Positions 7,486-13,872 of a DNA stretch of 22,498 bases are shown here, in pieces (position 1 is the first letter of the stretch; each line of letters opens with the position of its first letter). The notes under the pieces are model-generated. The model made no database searches. It worked only from the letters and a program-made list of their open reading frames with translations, and had not been told where the DNA came from. Both the position numbers and the translations under genes were made by a program. The stretch is from Syntrophaceae bacterium (GTDB lineage Bacteria; Desulfobacterota; SM23-61), in the NCBI GenBank assembly GCA_003154025.1, contig PMCE01000322.1:26914-49411 (forward strand), in the 5' to 3' direction.

Positions 7486-7866
7486 TCATGGATTCAACTT
7501 ACCGTCCTTGAACAATTTTGCGAGATTTTCTTTCGCCACAACATAACCGGGTTTCAGCTCCAGGGCCTTGGCGAAATGATTGGCGGGATCCCGGAATTTT
7601 CCTCGACTGGCCAGTGCCGCGCCGAGGTTGTTGTGCGCATCCGATAGATCCGGTTTGTAACTTAGGGCCTCCCGGAATTCGGCCTCAACTTCCGCCTCCC
7701 TTCATCAGGATCACGGCCAGATTGTTGCGGGCCTCGGCATAACCCGGCCGGCTCGGAGAGATTCCTGGTAATGGGGGAGTGCTTTCTGAAGAGCGCCCCG
7801 CCCCAGCCAGACATCTCCCCTGCCGGTATGGGCGAAGAAATTGTCCTTGGTCACCTCGATAACGAT
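7486..7866 (-). pseudogene. C-terminal remnant of a TPR-repeat (PMT/GT39-type) membrane protein
   Basis: Minus-strand frames spell consecutive TPR units: EVTKDNFFAH, ALPHYQESLR, PGYAEARNNLAV, EFREALSYKPDLSDAHNNLG and KALELKPGYVVAKENLA, ending KLNP and a TGA at 7486-7488. Two single-base shifts break the frame: one base missing near 7748 (SLRA to PGYAE) and one extra near 7694 (MKGG to VEAE). The EVTKDN-type segment normally follows the last membrane helix of a large GT39 protein with C-terminal TPRs; here everything before it is gone and homology stops exactly where the tandem repeat begins (about 7864). Its stop overlaps an ATG (ATGA) that may have started the GT2 gene. Truncated and non-functional. 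Confidence 0.8.
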
Positions 7867-7976
7867 TGATAAGAACTCGCTTTTGGGTGGGTTGAATAAT
7901 TGAATTGATAAGAACTCGCTTTTGGGTGGGTTGAATATACAAAGAAAGGAATTGTGTGTCAAGGGAATTTTAGCCC
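7864..7976 (+). repeat. Island-flanking direct repeat, copy B, with a tandem 39-base half-copy
   Basis: The full copy (7907-7976) matches copy A at 3377-3445 in the same orientation with three substitutions and one indel. Its first 34 bases are repeated just before it: the unit beginning ATTGATAAGAACTCGC is at 7865-7898 and again at 7904-7937, a 39-base period with perfect identity over 34 bases. The left half-copy abuts the truncated TPR gene. Within AATTTTAG...CTAAAATT (7966-7983) there is also a short palindrome. Confidence 0.85.
7934..7962 (-). promoter_or_regulatory. Near-consensus sigma-70 promoter inside repeat copy B
   Basis: On the minus strand the sequence reads TTGACA (7962-7957), a 17-base spacer, then TATATT (7939-7934). 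The -35 is perfect, the -10 matches 5 of 6, and spacing is optimal. It points into the TPR remnant and the GT2-methyltransferase-GT39 operon. In repeat copy A the same positions read CTGACA and TATATC, so the promoter belongs to the repeat. Confidence 0.6.
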
Positions 7977-7980
7977 TAAA

Positions 7981-8018
7981 ATTACCACTTGACAGAAATT
8001 GGCCTTTTGTGGTAATGC
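7981..8018 (+). promoter_or_regulatory. Possible promoter within an 8-bp inverted repeat upstream of the cold-shock gene
   Basis: ATTACCAC (7981-7988) and GTGGTAAT (8009-8016) are a perfect inverted repeat with a 20-base centre. TTGACA starts at 7989, immediately after the left arm, and a weak -10 (TAATGC, 8013) begins inside the right arm at an 18-base spacing. This would give a 5' leader of about 80 bases to the cold-shock gene, as is usual for such genes. The inverted repeat could be an operator or an RNA hairpin. The -10 is poor. Confidence 0.35.
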
Positions 8019-8103
8019 CAACGACGAAAAGCCGGAGTGCTCTCGGCGGGCAAGGGGCCGATTCCGCGGGTCGTCGGCCCGGGTGCGGAAAAGGAGGATT
8101 TGA

Positions 8104-8307
8104 ATGAAGTTGACGGGACGGGTCAAATGGTTCAACGACGCAAAGGGGTATGGTTTCATCGAACAAGAGGGTGGTCGCGACATCTTCGTGCATTATACGG
8201 CCATTGAGGGCGAAGGGTTCAAATCATTGACCGAGGGACAAAAGGTGGAATTTGAGATCATCGAAGGCGCCAAAGGTCCCCAAGCGACAAAAGTGGCGAA
8301 GTTGTAA
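8104..8307 (+). CDS. Cold-shock domain protein (CspA family)
   Basis: 67-residue single CSD protein that binds single-stranded RNA/DNA and is expected to act as an RNA chaperone in the cytoplasm. RNP1 (KGYGFI) and RNP2 (DIFVHY) are both present, as is the [10 protein letters not shown]-terminus. The length is typical. AAAAGGAGG at 8089-8097 is an excellent ribosome binding site for the ATG at 8104. It is monocistronic: a long leader lies upstream and a strong terminator follows 28 bases after the stop. It is the first plus-strand gene after the minus-strand island. Which Csp paralogue it is cannot be told. Confidence 0.95.
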   Translation: MKLTGRVKWFNDAKGYGFIEQEGGRDIFVHYTAIEGEGFKSLTEGQKVEFEIIEGAKGPQATKVAKL

Positions 8308-8335
8308 TCTGGCAATCATAGCTAGACCCGCATTC

Positions 8336-8368
8336 AACCCCGGAAGAGGCCCTTCCGGGGTTTTTTTT
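8336..8368 (+). terminator. Rho-independent terminator after the cold-shock gene
   Basis: An 11-base-pair perfect stem AACCCCGGAAG / CTTCCGGGGTT with a 5-base loop, running into eight T residues (8361-8368). Confidence 0.92.
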
Positions 8369-8454
8369 CAATTGCGCATTGCGCATTTCGAATTGTCTGG
8401 TTCATCGTGCGTTGTTTTTCAATTCCGCAATGCGCAATTCGCAATCCGCAATTG
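8369..8454. repeat. Inverted intergenic repeat (attgcgca type)
   Basis: CAATTGCGCATTGCGCATTT... (8369-8395) is followed by an imperfect inverted partner at 8420-8454 that begins CAATTCCGCAATGCGCAATT. Both are made of reiterated ATTGCGCA/AATCCGCA words. It sits directly behind the terminator and 75 bases before the next gene. No function is shown. Confidence 0.6.
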
Positions 8455-8528
8455 TATGGGGTTTTCATCCTTGACCCCCGGGAGGAAAGGGGCTAGACTT
8501 TTTTTAAAAACGAGGAGTCCCCCCACCC

Positions 8529-9347
8529 ATGTTGAAGATCGCCGGTATCCAGATGAACTGTACCCCCGCCCCGGAAAAGAACCTGGAAAGGGCCCAGTGG
8601 CTGATCGGGCTGGCCGTGGAGAGCGGGGCTCAAATGATCTGCCTCCAGGCGCTCTTCACCACCCACTGGTTCCCTGCGGACATCAATCCGGAGAACTTTC
8701 GGCTCGCTGAAGAAATTCCGGGCCCGACCACCGCGGCTATGCAAGAGCTGGCCCGGCAGAAGGAAGTCGTGCTGATCCTCCCCCTCTTCGAAAAAGACCC
8801 CCGGGGGATTTATTTCAACACGGCCGTAGTGATCGATGCCGATGGAGCCATCCTGGGGAAGTACCGGAAGATCCACGTTCCCCAACTGCCCCTGTGGGAG
8901 GAGAGGGCCTATTTTCAACCCGGCGACCTGGGGTTCCCCGTCTTTCCGACCCGGTACGGGAAGATCGGAGTCCAGATCTGCTGGGATAACTTCTTCCCCG
9001 AAGGATCCCGGATCCTGGCCTTGAAAGGGGCCCAGGTGATCTTCGCCCCCACGGCGGCAGCCCTGGAATCCCACCAGAAATGGGAGCGGGTCATCTGCGC
9101 CAATGCGGCCACCAGCGGGGTTTACATCCTGCGGGTCAACCGGGTAGGGAAAGAGGGCAAGCTGAATTTTTACGGAAAAAGTTTTTGCACCACGCCGGAA
9201 GGAGACCTCCTGGATCAGCCCAGCGGAGCGATTGAAGGGGTCGTCCTGGTGACGATCGACCTATCGGAGATCGAACGGACCCGCCGAGTCTGGACTTTCC
9301 TGCGGGACCGGAAGCCGGAGCTGTACGGGGAGATCCTGGCCAGTTGA
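8529..9347 (+). CDS. Nitrilase-superfamily carbon-nitrogen hydrolase, N-carbamoylputrescine amidase-like, with Glu-to-Ala at the active site
   Basis: 272-residue cytosolic protein that resembles N-carbamoylputrescine amidases (AguB), which hydrolyse N-carbamoylputrescine to putrescine. The catalytic Lys114 (KYRKIHVPQ) and Cys151 (VQICWDNFFPE) are intact, and the C-terminus (FLRDRKPELYG) is AguB-like. The Glu of the Glu-Lys-Cys triad normally lies in an LQELF motif; here residues 39-43 read LQALF, so residue 41 is Ala (codon GCG at 8649-8651, one base from GAG). A later Glu in LFEKD (Glu88) is a different conserved residue. GAGGAG at 8511-8516 precedes the ATG by 12 bases. No agmatine deiminase lies nearby; argS follows by 109 bases. 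Family firm, substrate and activity uncertain. Confidence 0.87.
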   Translation: MLKIAGIQMNCTPAPEKNLERAQWLIGLAVESGAQMICLQALFTTHWFPADINPENFRLAEEIPGPTTAAMQELARQKEVVLILPLFEKDPRGIYFNTAVVIDADGAILGKYRKIHVPQLPLWEERAYFQPGDLGFPVFPTRYGKIGVQICWDNFFPEGSRILALKGAQVIFAPTAAALESHQKWERVICANAATSGVYILRVNRVGKEGKLNFYGKSFCTTPEGDLLDQPSGAIEGVVLVTIDLSEIERTRRVWTFLRDRKPELYGEILAS

Positions 9348-9416
9348 CGGGGGCGAACAGACCTCAGATAAGAGACCGTTGATTGAGGACTGCGGACCAA
9401 CGACCACGCACGATTC

Positions 9417-9451
9417 AACTACAAGACTGCTCGACTAGGCGACTACAAGAC
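9417..9451 (+). repeat. Short direct repeat before argS
   Basis: ACTACAAGAC occurs at 9418-9427 and again at 9442-9451, in a gap rich in GACTRC-like words. It lies immediately before the argS start, which has no convincing Shine-Dalgarno sequence of its own. Confidence 0.35.
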
Positions 9452-9456
9452 CAAAG

Positions 9457-11169
9457 ATGAACGAAGTAATGAGAGACATAGCTGAATTTGTATCCGTGGA
9501 GACCGGGCTGCCGGTGGAGGAGGCGGAGAAGGGGATCGAGATTCCCCGGGACCCCAAGTGGGGGGATTACGCCTTCCCCTGTTTCTCCTTGGCCAAGTTG
9601 AAAAGAAAGGCTCCGGCCTTGATCGCCCAGGAGATGGCCCGCAGGTTCCAGCCCGGAAAGCTCCTAGGGGAATGCGTACCGGAGAGCGCCTACCTCAACT
9701 TCCGAATCCGGAGGGACGTTTGGGGGGAACTGGTTCTGCGAAGAATTTTTTCCCAAGGGGAAAACTACGGCAAGAGCCAGGAGGGACAGGGGAAAACCGT
9801 CCTGGTAGAGTCCTCCTCTCCCAACATTGCCAAGCCTTTCCATGTGGGCCACCTGCGCTCCACCATCATCGGCCACTCCCTGGGCGAAATCCATGAGCGA
9901 TTGGGCTACCGGGTCATTCGCCTCAACCACTTGGGAGACTGGGGGAAGCAGTTCGGAGAGGTCATCACCGGGTTCAAGCATTGGGGAAGCCCGGCCGAGC
10001 TGGAAGCTCATCCCCTGCGGCATCTCTTCGAGGTATACAGCCGGTTCCATTCCGAGGGCGAATCGCAACCGCACCTTCATGAAGAGGCCCGGGCCTGGTT
10101 CAAGAAGCTGGAAGCGGGAGATCCGGAAGCGCGCCAGCTCTGGGGGCGGTTCCGGGAGATCAGCGTCGAGGAGTTCAAGCGCCTCTACAGCTTCCTGGGA
10201 GTCTCCTTTGACTCGTACGACGGGGAGAGCTTCTACCAGGGCCGCCTGGCGGAGCTGGTGGAACGGCTGCGGGGGAGCGGCCTCCTCGTGGAGAGCCAGG
10301 GAGCCTGGATCATCTCCCTGGACCGGTACGACCTTCCTCCGGCCCTCATCCTGAAGAAGGACGAGGCGACTCTTTACCTCACCCGGGATGTCGCCGCCGC
10401 CGAATACCGGTTTCAGAAGTGGAACTTCGAGAAGCTGATCTACGTCGTCGGGGCCCCCCAGAAGCTCCATTTCCAGCAGCTCTTCAAGGTTCTGGAGCTC
10501 ATGGGATATGACTGGAACCGCCGCATGGTCCATGTGGAATTCGGCCATGTCCTGGGCATGAGCACCCGGCGGGGAGAAGTGGTCTTCCTGCAGGATGTCA
10601 TCGACGAGGCGGTGCAGCGGGCCGAACGGGTCATCGAGGAGCGGGGGGAGGACAAAGAGGCCCGCATCGGCAAGATCTCCGAGGGAGAAAAAAAGACGAT
10701 CGCCCGCGCCGTGGGACTGGGGGCGATCATCTTCAACGACCTGCGCACCCGGCGGGCCAAGGATGTGGAGTTCGACTGGGACCGCATCCTGGGGTTCGAG
10801 GGGGCCACGGGGCCGTACTGCCAAAACGCCCATGTCCGGTGCTGCGGGATCTTGAGGAAATTTTCCGGGACGGTGGTGGCGGAGGTGGACTTTTCCGTCC
10901 TCTCCAGCGACGAAGAGTTCGACCTGGTCAAGCGTCTGGGAGAGCTTCCTGACGCGACCCGACGGGCGGCCCTGGAGTATGAGCCTTCGGCCATCTCCCT
11001 CTACATGCTGGACCTGTCCATGGCCTTGAATGTCTTTCTGGCCCGGCACCGCGTCCTGGGGGAGGAGCCGCGGGTCACCCAAGCCCGGGTACTTTTGATC
11101 CAAGGGGTGAAGACCGCTGTGGCGGCCTGCCTGCGGATGTTGGGGATGGAAGTGCTGGAACGGATGTGA
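9457..11169 (+). CDS. argS: Arginyl-tRNA synthetase
   Basis: Class I aminoacyl-tRNA synthetase that charges tRNA-Arg in the cytoplasm. The 570-residue length is typical. Order seen: an N-terminal additional domain (about residues 1-110), the HIGH-type motif as HVGH (residues 129-132, in KPFHVGHLRST), the catalytic core with LTRDVAAA and YVVGAPQ, the KMSKS-region variant GMSTRRGEVVFLQDV common in bacterial ArgRS, and the C-terminal anticodon-binding helical domain with HRVLGEE and a terminal LGMEVLERM. Start at ATG 9457; the ribosome binding site is weak. Its TGA overlaps the ATG of the SPOR-protein gene by one base, so the two are probably co-translated. Identification is firm. Confidence 0.97.
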   Translation: MNEVMRDIAEFVSVETGLPVEEAEKGIEIPRDPKWGDYAFPCFSLAKLKRKAPALIAQEMARRFQPGKLLGECVPESAYLNFRIRRDVWGELVLRRIFSQGENYGKSQEGQGKTVLVESSSPNIAKPFHVGHLRSTIIGHSLGEIHERLGYRVIRLNHLGDWGKQFGEVITGFKHWGSPAELEAHPLRHLFEVYSRFHSEGESQPHLHEEARAWFKKLEAGDPEARQLWGRFREISVEEFKRLYSFLGVSFDSYDGESFYQGRLAELVERLRGSGLLVESQGAWIISLDRYDLPPALILKKDEATLYLTRDVAAAEYRFQKWNFEKLIYVVGAPQKLHFQQLFKVLELMGYDWNRRMVHVEFGHVLGMSTRRGEVVFLQDVIDEAVQRAERVIEERGEDKEARIGKISEGEKKTIARAVGLGAIIFNDLRTRRAKDVEFDWDRILGFEGATGPYCQNAHVRCCGILRKFSGTVVAEVDFSVLSSDEEFDLVKRLGELPDATRRAALEYEPSAISLYMLDLSMALNVFLARHRVLGEEPRVTQARVLLIQGVKTAVAACLRMLGMEVLERM

Positions 11170-11864
11170 TGGAATCCAGAAGGGAAAGACTGAGGAAAGC
11201 CGCCGCCCGGCACGGGGCAAGAGAATTCTCCCCGGAGCCGGGCCTGCCTTCCCCGACCGTGGAGAACAGGAGTAACCGGAAATTTTTCTATGTGGCCGCC
11301 GGGGCCCTGCTTCTGGCGCTGGTGGCCTTTGTCTGCGGGGTGCAGATGGGCAAAGCCCTCAGCGAACTGCGGTGGTCGGAGAGCGGCGGGGCCCGCCTCC
11401 AGGACCGCCGGGGAGATGTCCCTCCCTTCCGGTTCATGGAAAGGGGAAAAGACCCCCAGCCTGCGTCGGAAGCCAGACTCCGGCCTCCGGAAGCCGGGGA
11501 AACCCGGAAAGAGCCTCCCGCCTCCCGCCAGGCGGAGAAAGCGCCCCCGGAGAAGACCGGCGAGTCGTCCGAAGAACCACGCCCTGCCGTTTCGGAAGAA
11601 GGAAAGAGCGCCCTTGCCAAAGCCAAATACACCCTTCAGGTGGCGGCCTTCAACAACCCTCAGGAGGCGCAGGATCTGGTCAACCAGATGAAAAAGAAAG
11701 GATACGACGCCTATCAGGTAACGGGAAGCGCGGCCGCCAAGGGAACATTGCACCGGGTGCGGATCGGGTATTTTCAGACCCTTCAGGAAGCCAGGCAGGT
11801 TGCCCTGGCTTTCGAGAAGAGAGAAAACCTGAAACCCATCATCTCCAATTTACCGAATCCTTGA
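11169..11864 (+). CDS. SPOR-domain single-pass membrane protein
   Basis: 231 residues: a basic cytoplasmic N-terminus, one membrane helix at about 39-60 (AAGALLLALVAFVCGV), a Pro/Glu/Lys-rich low-complexity periplasmic linker (about 75-150) and a C-terminal SPOR domain (from YTLQVAAFNN, about 155-231). SPOR domains bind denuded peptidoglycan glycan strands and bring proteins to the division septum. This build matches FtsN-like or DedD-like proteins, but the assignment to either is not supported by sequence alone. The ATG at 11169 overlaps the argS stop; an in-frame GTG lies one codon earlier. The division genes ftsE and ftsX begin about 390 bases downstream, which fits a septal role. Confidence 0.88.
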   Translation: MESRRERLRKAAARHGAREFSPEPGLPSPTVENRSNRKFFYVAAGALLLALVAFVCGVQMGKALSELRWSESGGARLQDRRGDVPPFRFMERGKDPQPASEARLRPPEAGETRKEPPASRQAEKAPPEKTGESSEEPRPAVSEEGKSALAKAKYTLQVAAFNNPQEAQDLVNQMKKKGYDAYQVTGSAAAKGTLHRVRIGYFQTLQEARQVALAFEKRENLKPIISNLPNP

Positions 11865-12257
11865 AGGATATTTTCTTATCAAGGTCATTCAGATCTATGA
11901 GTTCAGACGATAGGCAGACCGGGGAAAAAGGTTGGAGATTCCGGAAATAAAAGCAGGAAGTTAATTCCTAATAAGGAAGTCTGGTGTCCGAAGTCTGAAC
12001 TCCGGTGTCTGGAATGCGGCCTTGTCAATTCCCTTGTTGTGATCATCCGGATGGTATGCTAACATTATAATAATATCCAGTTTTTTTAAGCTGGGCCGGT
12101 TTGTTTCCGATAGGCTATTAAGAGGAACCCCCTTCCATCGTCCGAGAATTAGGGGTTTCGAAAAAAAAAGGAAAAAAACGAGGGAGAACCGGTCGGCCTT
12201 TATCGGCTAGGGAGGAAGGGGATCTCGCTGGAGAACGGCTCTGCCGCCATCGTCGAA
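11865..12257. other. Non-coding gap before ftsE, with short-word repeats and a possible promoter
   Basis: No gene seen in this 393-base stretch. At about 11979-12011 words of the type CTGGTGTCCGAAGTCTG and CCGGTGTCTGG repeat, another filler of the kind seen elsewhere here. A possible promoter reads TTGTGA (12037-12042), 17 bases, TAACAT (12060-12065), next to an AT-rich run with TATAAT at 12066. AACCCC...GGGGTT (about 12126-12157) could pair but is followed by A residues, not T. An SD-like GGAGGAAGGGG lies at 12211-12221, see ftsE. Confidence 0.45.
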
Positions 12258-12950
12258 ATGATCCACGTAAGCAAGGCTTACGAGGGCAATCCCAATGCGC
12301 TCTTTGACATCTCCCTGAAGGTGGAGAAAGGACAATTTATTTATTTGGTGGGCTCCAACGGGGCGGGCAAGACGACGCTGCTCAAGCTCCTCTACGCTGC
12401 CGAGCGCCCCACTGCGGGTGAGATTTGGGTAAACGGGTTTGAAGTCGCTCGCCTGGCCCCGCGGAAGATCCCCTACCTGCGGAGAACCCTGGGGCTGGTT
12501 TTTCAGGACTTGAAATTGCTGCCCCGACGGACGGCTTATGAGAATATCGCTTTCGCCCTGGAAGCCGTGGGGGCCGAGAGGGGAGAGGTGGTGAAAAAGG
12601 CCAATCAGGCTTTGCGGTGGGTGGCGCTGGAGCGGCGGGCGAGCTGTCTCCCTTCCCAGCTTTCGGCGGGAGAGCAGCAGCGGCTGGCCATTGCCCGGGC
12701 GATCGTCAATGACCCGGTGCTCCTGCTGGCGGATGAACCCACTGGGAACCTCAGTATAACCGCGGCAGAGGAGACGATCCGCCTCTTTGAAAAGATCAAC
12801 TTAAGGGGCACCACTGTGGTTCTGGCTACCCACAATGAGGGATTGCCCGCCATGTGGCCCAAGGAAAAGATCGTCCTGGACCAGGGAAAATTAACGGACT
12901 GCGCGGCCTCCAGCCTCTGCCCTGCGGCTGAAGGGCCGGGTGCGGCGTGA
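12258..12950 (+). CDS. ftsE: Cell-division ABC transporter ATP-binding protein FtsE
   Basis: ATPase subunit of FtsEX, which couples ATP hydrolysis at the divisome to control of cell-wall hydrolases. 230 residues. Walker A GSNGAGKTT (about 32-40), Q-loop FQDLKLLP, signature LSAGEQQR (about 135-142), Walker B LLLADEP (Asp159-Glu160) and the H-loop ATHNEG are all present. The D-loop reads GNLS where FtsE normally has GNLD. The ATG at 12258 fits family N-termini, yet the only strong Shine-Dalgarno-like sequence (GGAGGAAGGGG, 12211-12221) lies far upstream, 6 bases before an in-frame CTG at 12228; a ten-residue longer form cannot be excluded. FtsX follows, then an EnvC-like protein, which confirms the assignment. 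Confidence 0.95.
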   Translation: MIHVSKAYEGNPNALFDISLKVEKGQFIYLVGSNGAGKTTLLKLLYAAERPTAGEIWVNGFEVARLAPRKIPYLRRTLGLVFQDLKLLPRRTAYENIAFALEAVGAERGEVVKKANQALRWVALERRASCLPSQLSAGEQQRLAIARAIVNDPVLLLADEPTGNLSITAAEETIRLFEKINLRGTTVVLATHNEGLPAMWPKEKIVLDQGKLTDCAASSLCPAAEGPGAA

Positions 12951-12978
12951 ACCGGTTTTAGCGCAGGAGGATAGGCTC

Positions 12979-13872
12979 TTGGGAATGAAAGGGTATTTTT
13001 TCCGCCAGGCTCGGCAAAACCTGATCCAGAACCCCTGGCCGAACGCGATTACCCTGGGAACCATCACTCTTTCTTTCTTGATCCTAGGCCTTTTCCTGGT
13101 CCTTTTCCTTAACACCAAAGGGCTGCTGGAGGAGTGGGGAGGGAGGATTCGGGTCACGGCCTACCTGGGCGGCTCCCCGGGCCAGGAGCAGTTGACGCGG
13201 TTGCGGGAGAAGGTCCGCGGGTTTGAAGAAGTACGGGAGGTAAAGGTCCGTTCCAAGGAAGAGGCTTTGAAGGTCCTGGAAGAAAAGATGCCGGAGCGCA
13301 AAGAACTGCTCCGAGGCCTCCCCCGAAACCCGCTGCCCGCCTCTCTGGAAATCCGGCTCAAGGGGGAATACCAGAGTTCGGAGGGAGTCCAAAGCCTAGT
13401 CCGGAAGCTGCGGGAGAATCCCGAGATCGAAGACGTACAGTATGGATCGGATTGGTTGGAGCGGTTCTCGGCTTTCATGGCCCTCCTGAAAGGTTTGGGC
13501 CTGGGACTTGGGGCCTTGCTCCTTCTATCCACGATCATCGTGATCTCCAACACCATTCGCTTGAATATCTTCGCCCGCCGGGAGGAGATTGAGATCATGC
13601 GTTCCGTGGGGGCGACGGGTCTCTTCATCCGCGCCCCTTTTTACCTCGAAGGGCTCCTCCAGGGACTGCTGGGGGCGGTTCTGGCCCTGGCCCTTCTCTT
13701 TGCCCTGTTTCAGCTCTTCTTGAATAAAGTTTACGAACCACTGAAGAGCCTCCTGGGAAATTATCCGGCCCAGTTTCTCAGCCTGGAACAGATGGCCGCA
13801 GTGGCCCTGGGAGGATTGGTCCTGGGGCTTTTCGGGACTCAAGCCTCGGTGGGGAGGTACCTGCGCCTTTGA
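12979..13872 (+). CDS. ftsX: Cell-division permease-like protein FtsX
   Basis: Inner-membrane partner of FtsE. 297 residues from the chosen start, with the family layout: one N-terminal helix (about 24-45), a periplasmic domain of about 115 residues with the SKEEAL motif, then three C-terminal helices with the RREEIEIMRSVGA cytoplasmic loop typical of FtsX. The frame is open from a GTG at 12940 inside ftsE, but TTG at 12979 lies 8 bases after AGGAGG (12965-12970) and is preferred; an ATG two codons later (12985) is also possible. The 3' end overlaps the EnvC-like gene if that starts at TTG 13869 (TTGA). FtsX's periplasmic domain is the known docking site for EnvC-type coiled coils. Confidence 0.94.
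   Translation: MGMKGYFFRQARQNLIQNPWPNAITLGTITLSFLILGLFLVLFLNTKGLLEEWGGRIRVTAYLGGSPGQEQLTRLREKVRGFEEVREVKVRSKEEALKVLEEKMPERKELLRGLPRNPLPASLEIRLKGEYQSSEGVQSLVRKLRENPEIEDVQYGSDWLERFSAFMALLKGLGLGLGALLLLSTIIVISNTIRLNIFARREEIEIMRSVGATGLFIRAPFYLEGLLQGLLGAVLALALLFALFQLFLNKVYEPLKSLLGNYPAQFLSLEQMAAVALGGLVLGLFGTQASVGRYLRL

Noticed and set aside
7865..7976. CRISPR-like array
   Set aside because: Only two units with a 5-base separation, no further copies and no cas genes.
8089..8193. Minus-strand frame from 8193 as the intact N-terminus of the TPR protein
   Set aside because: The frame crosses the repeat and the antisense of the cold-shock gene without TPR or membrane features; similarity begins only at about 7864.
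9664..11220. Long minus-strand open frame (518 codons) opposite argS, and similar ones opposite rlmN, envC and the flavoprotein gene
   Set aside because: Their sequences are low-complexity, rich in Pro, Gly, Leu and His, and have no family motifs; they are mirror frames of GC-rich genes with clear functions on the plus strand.
12126..12170. Terminator formed by AACCCC and GGGGTT before ftsE
   Set aside because: The loop is about 20 bases and the stem is followed by A residues, so it does not fit an intrinsic terminator on the plus strand; on the minus strand there is no gene to end.
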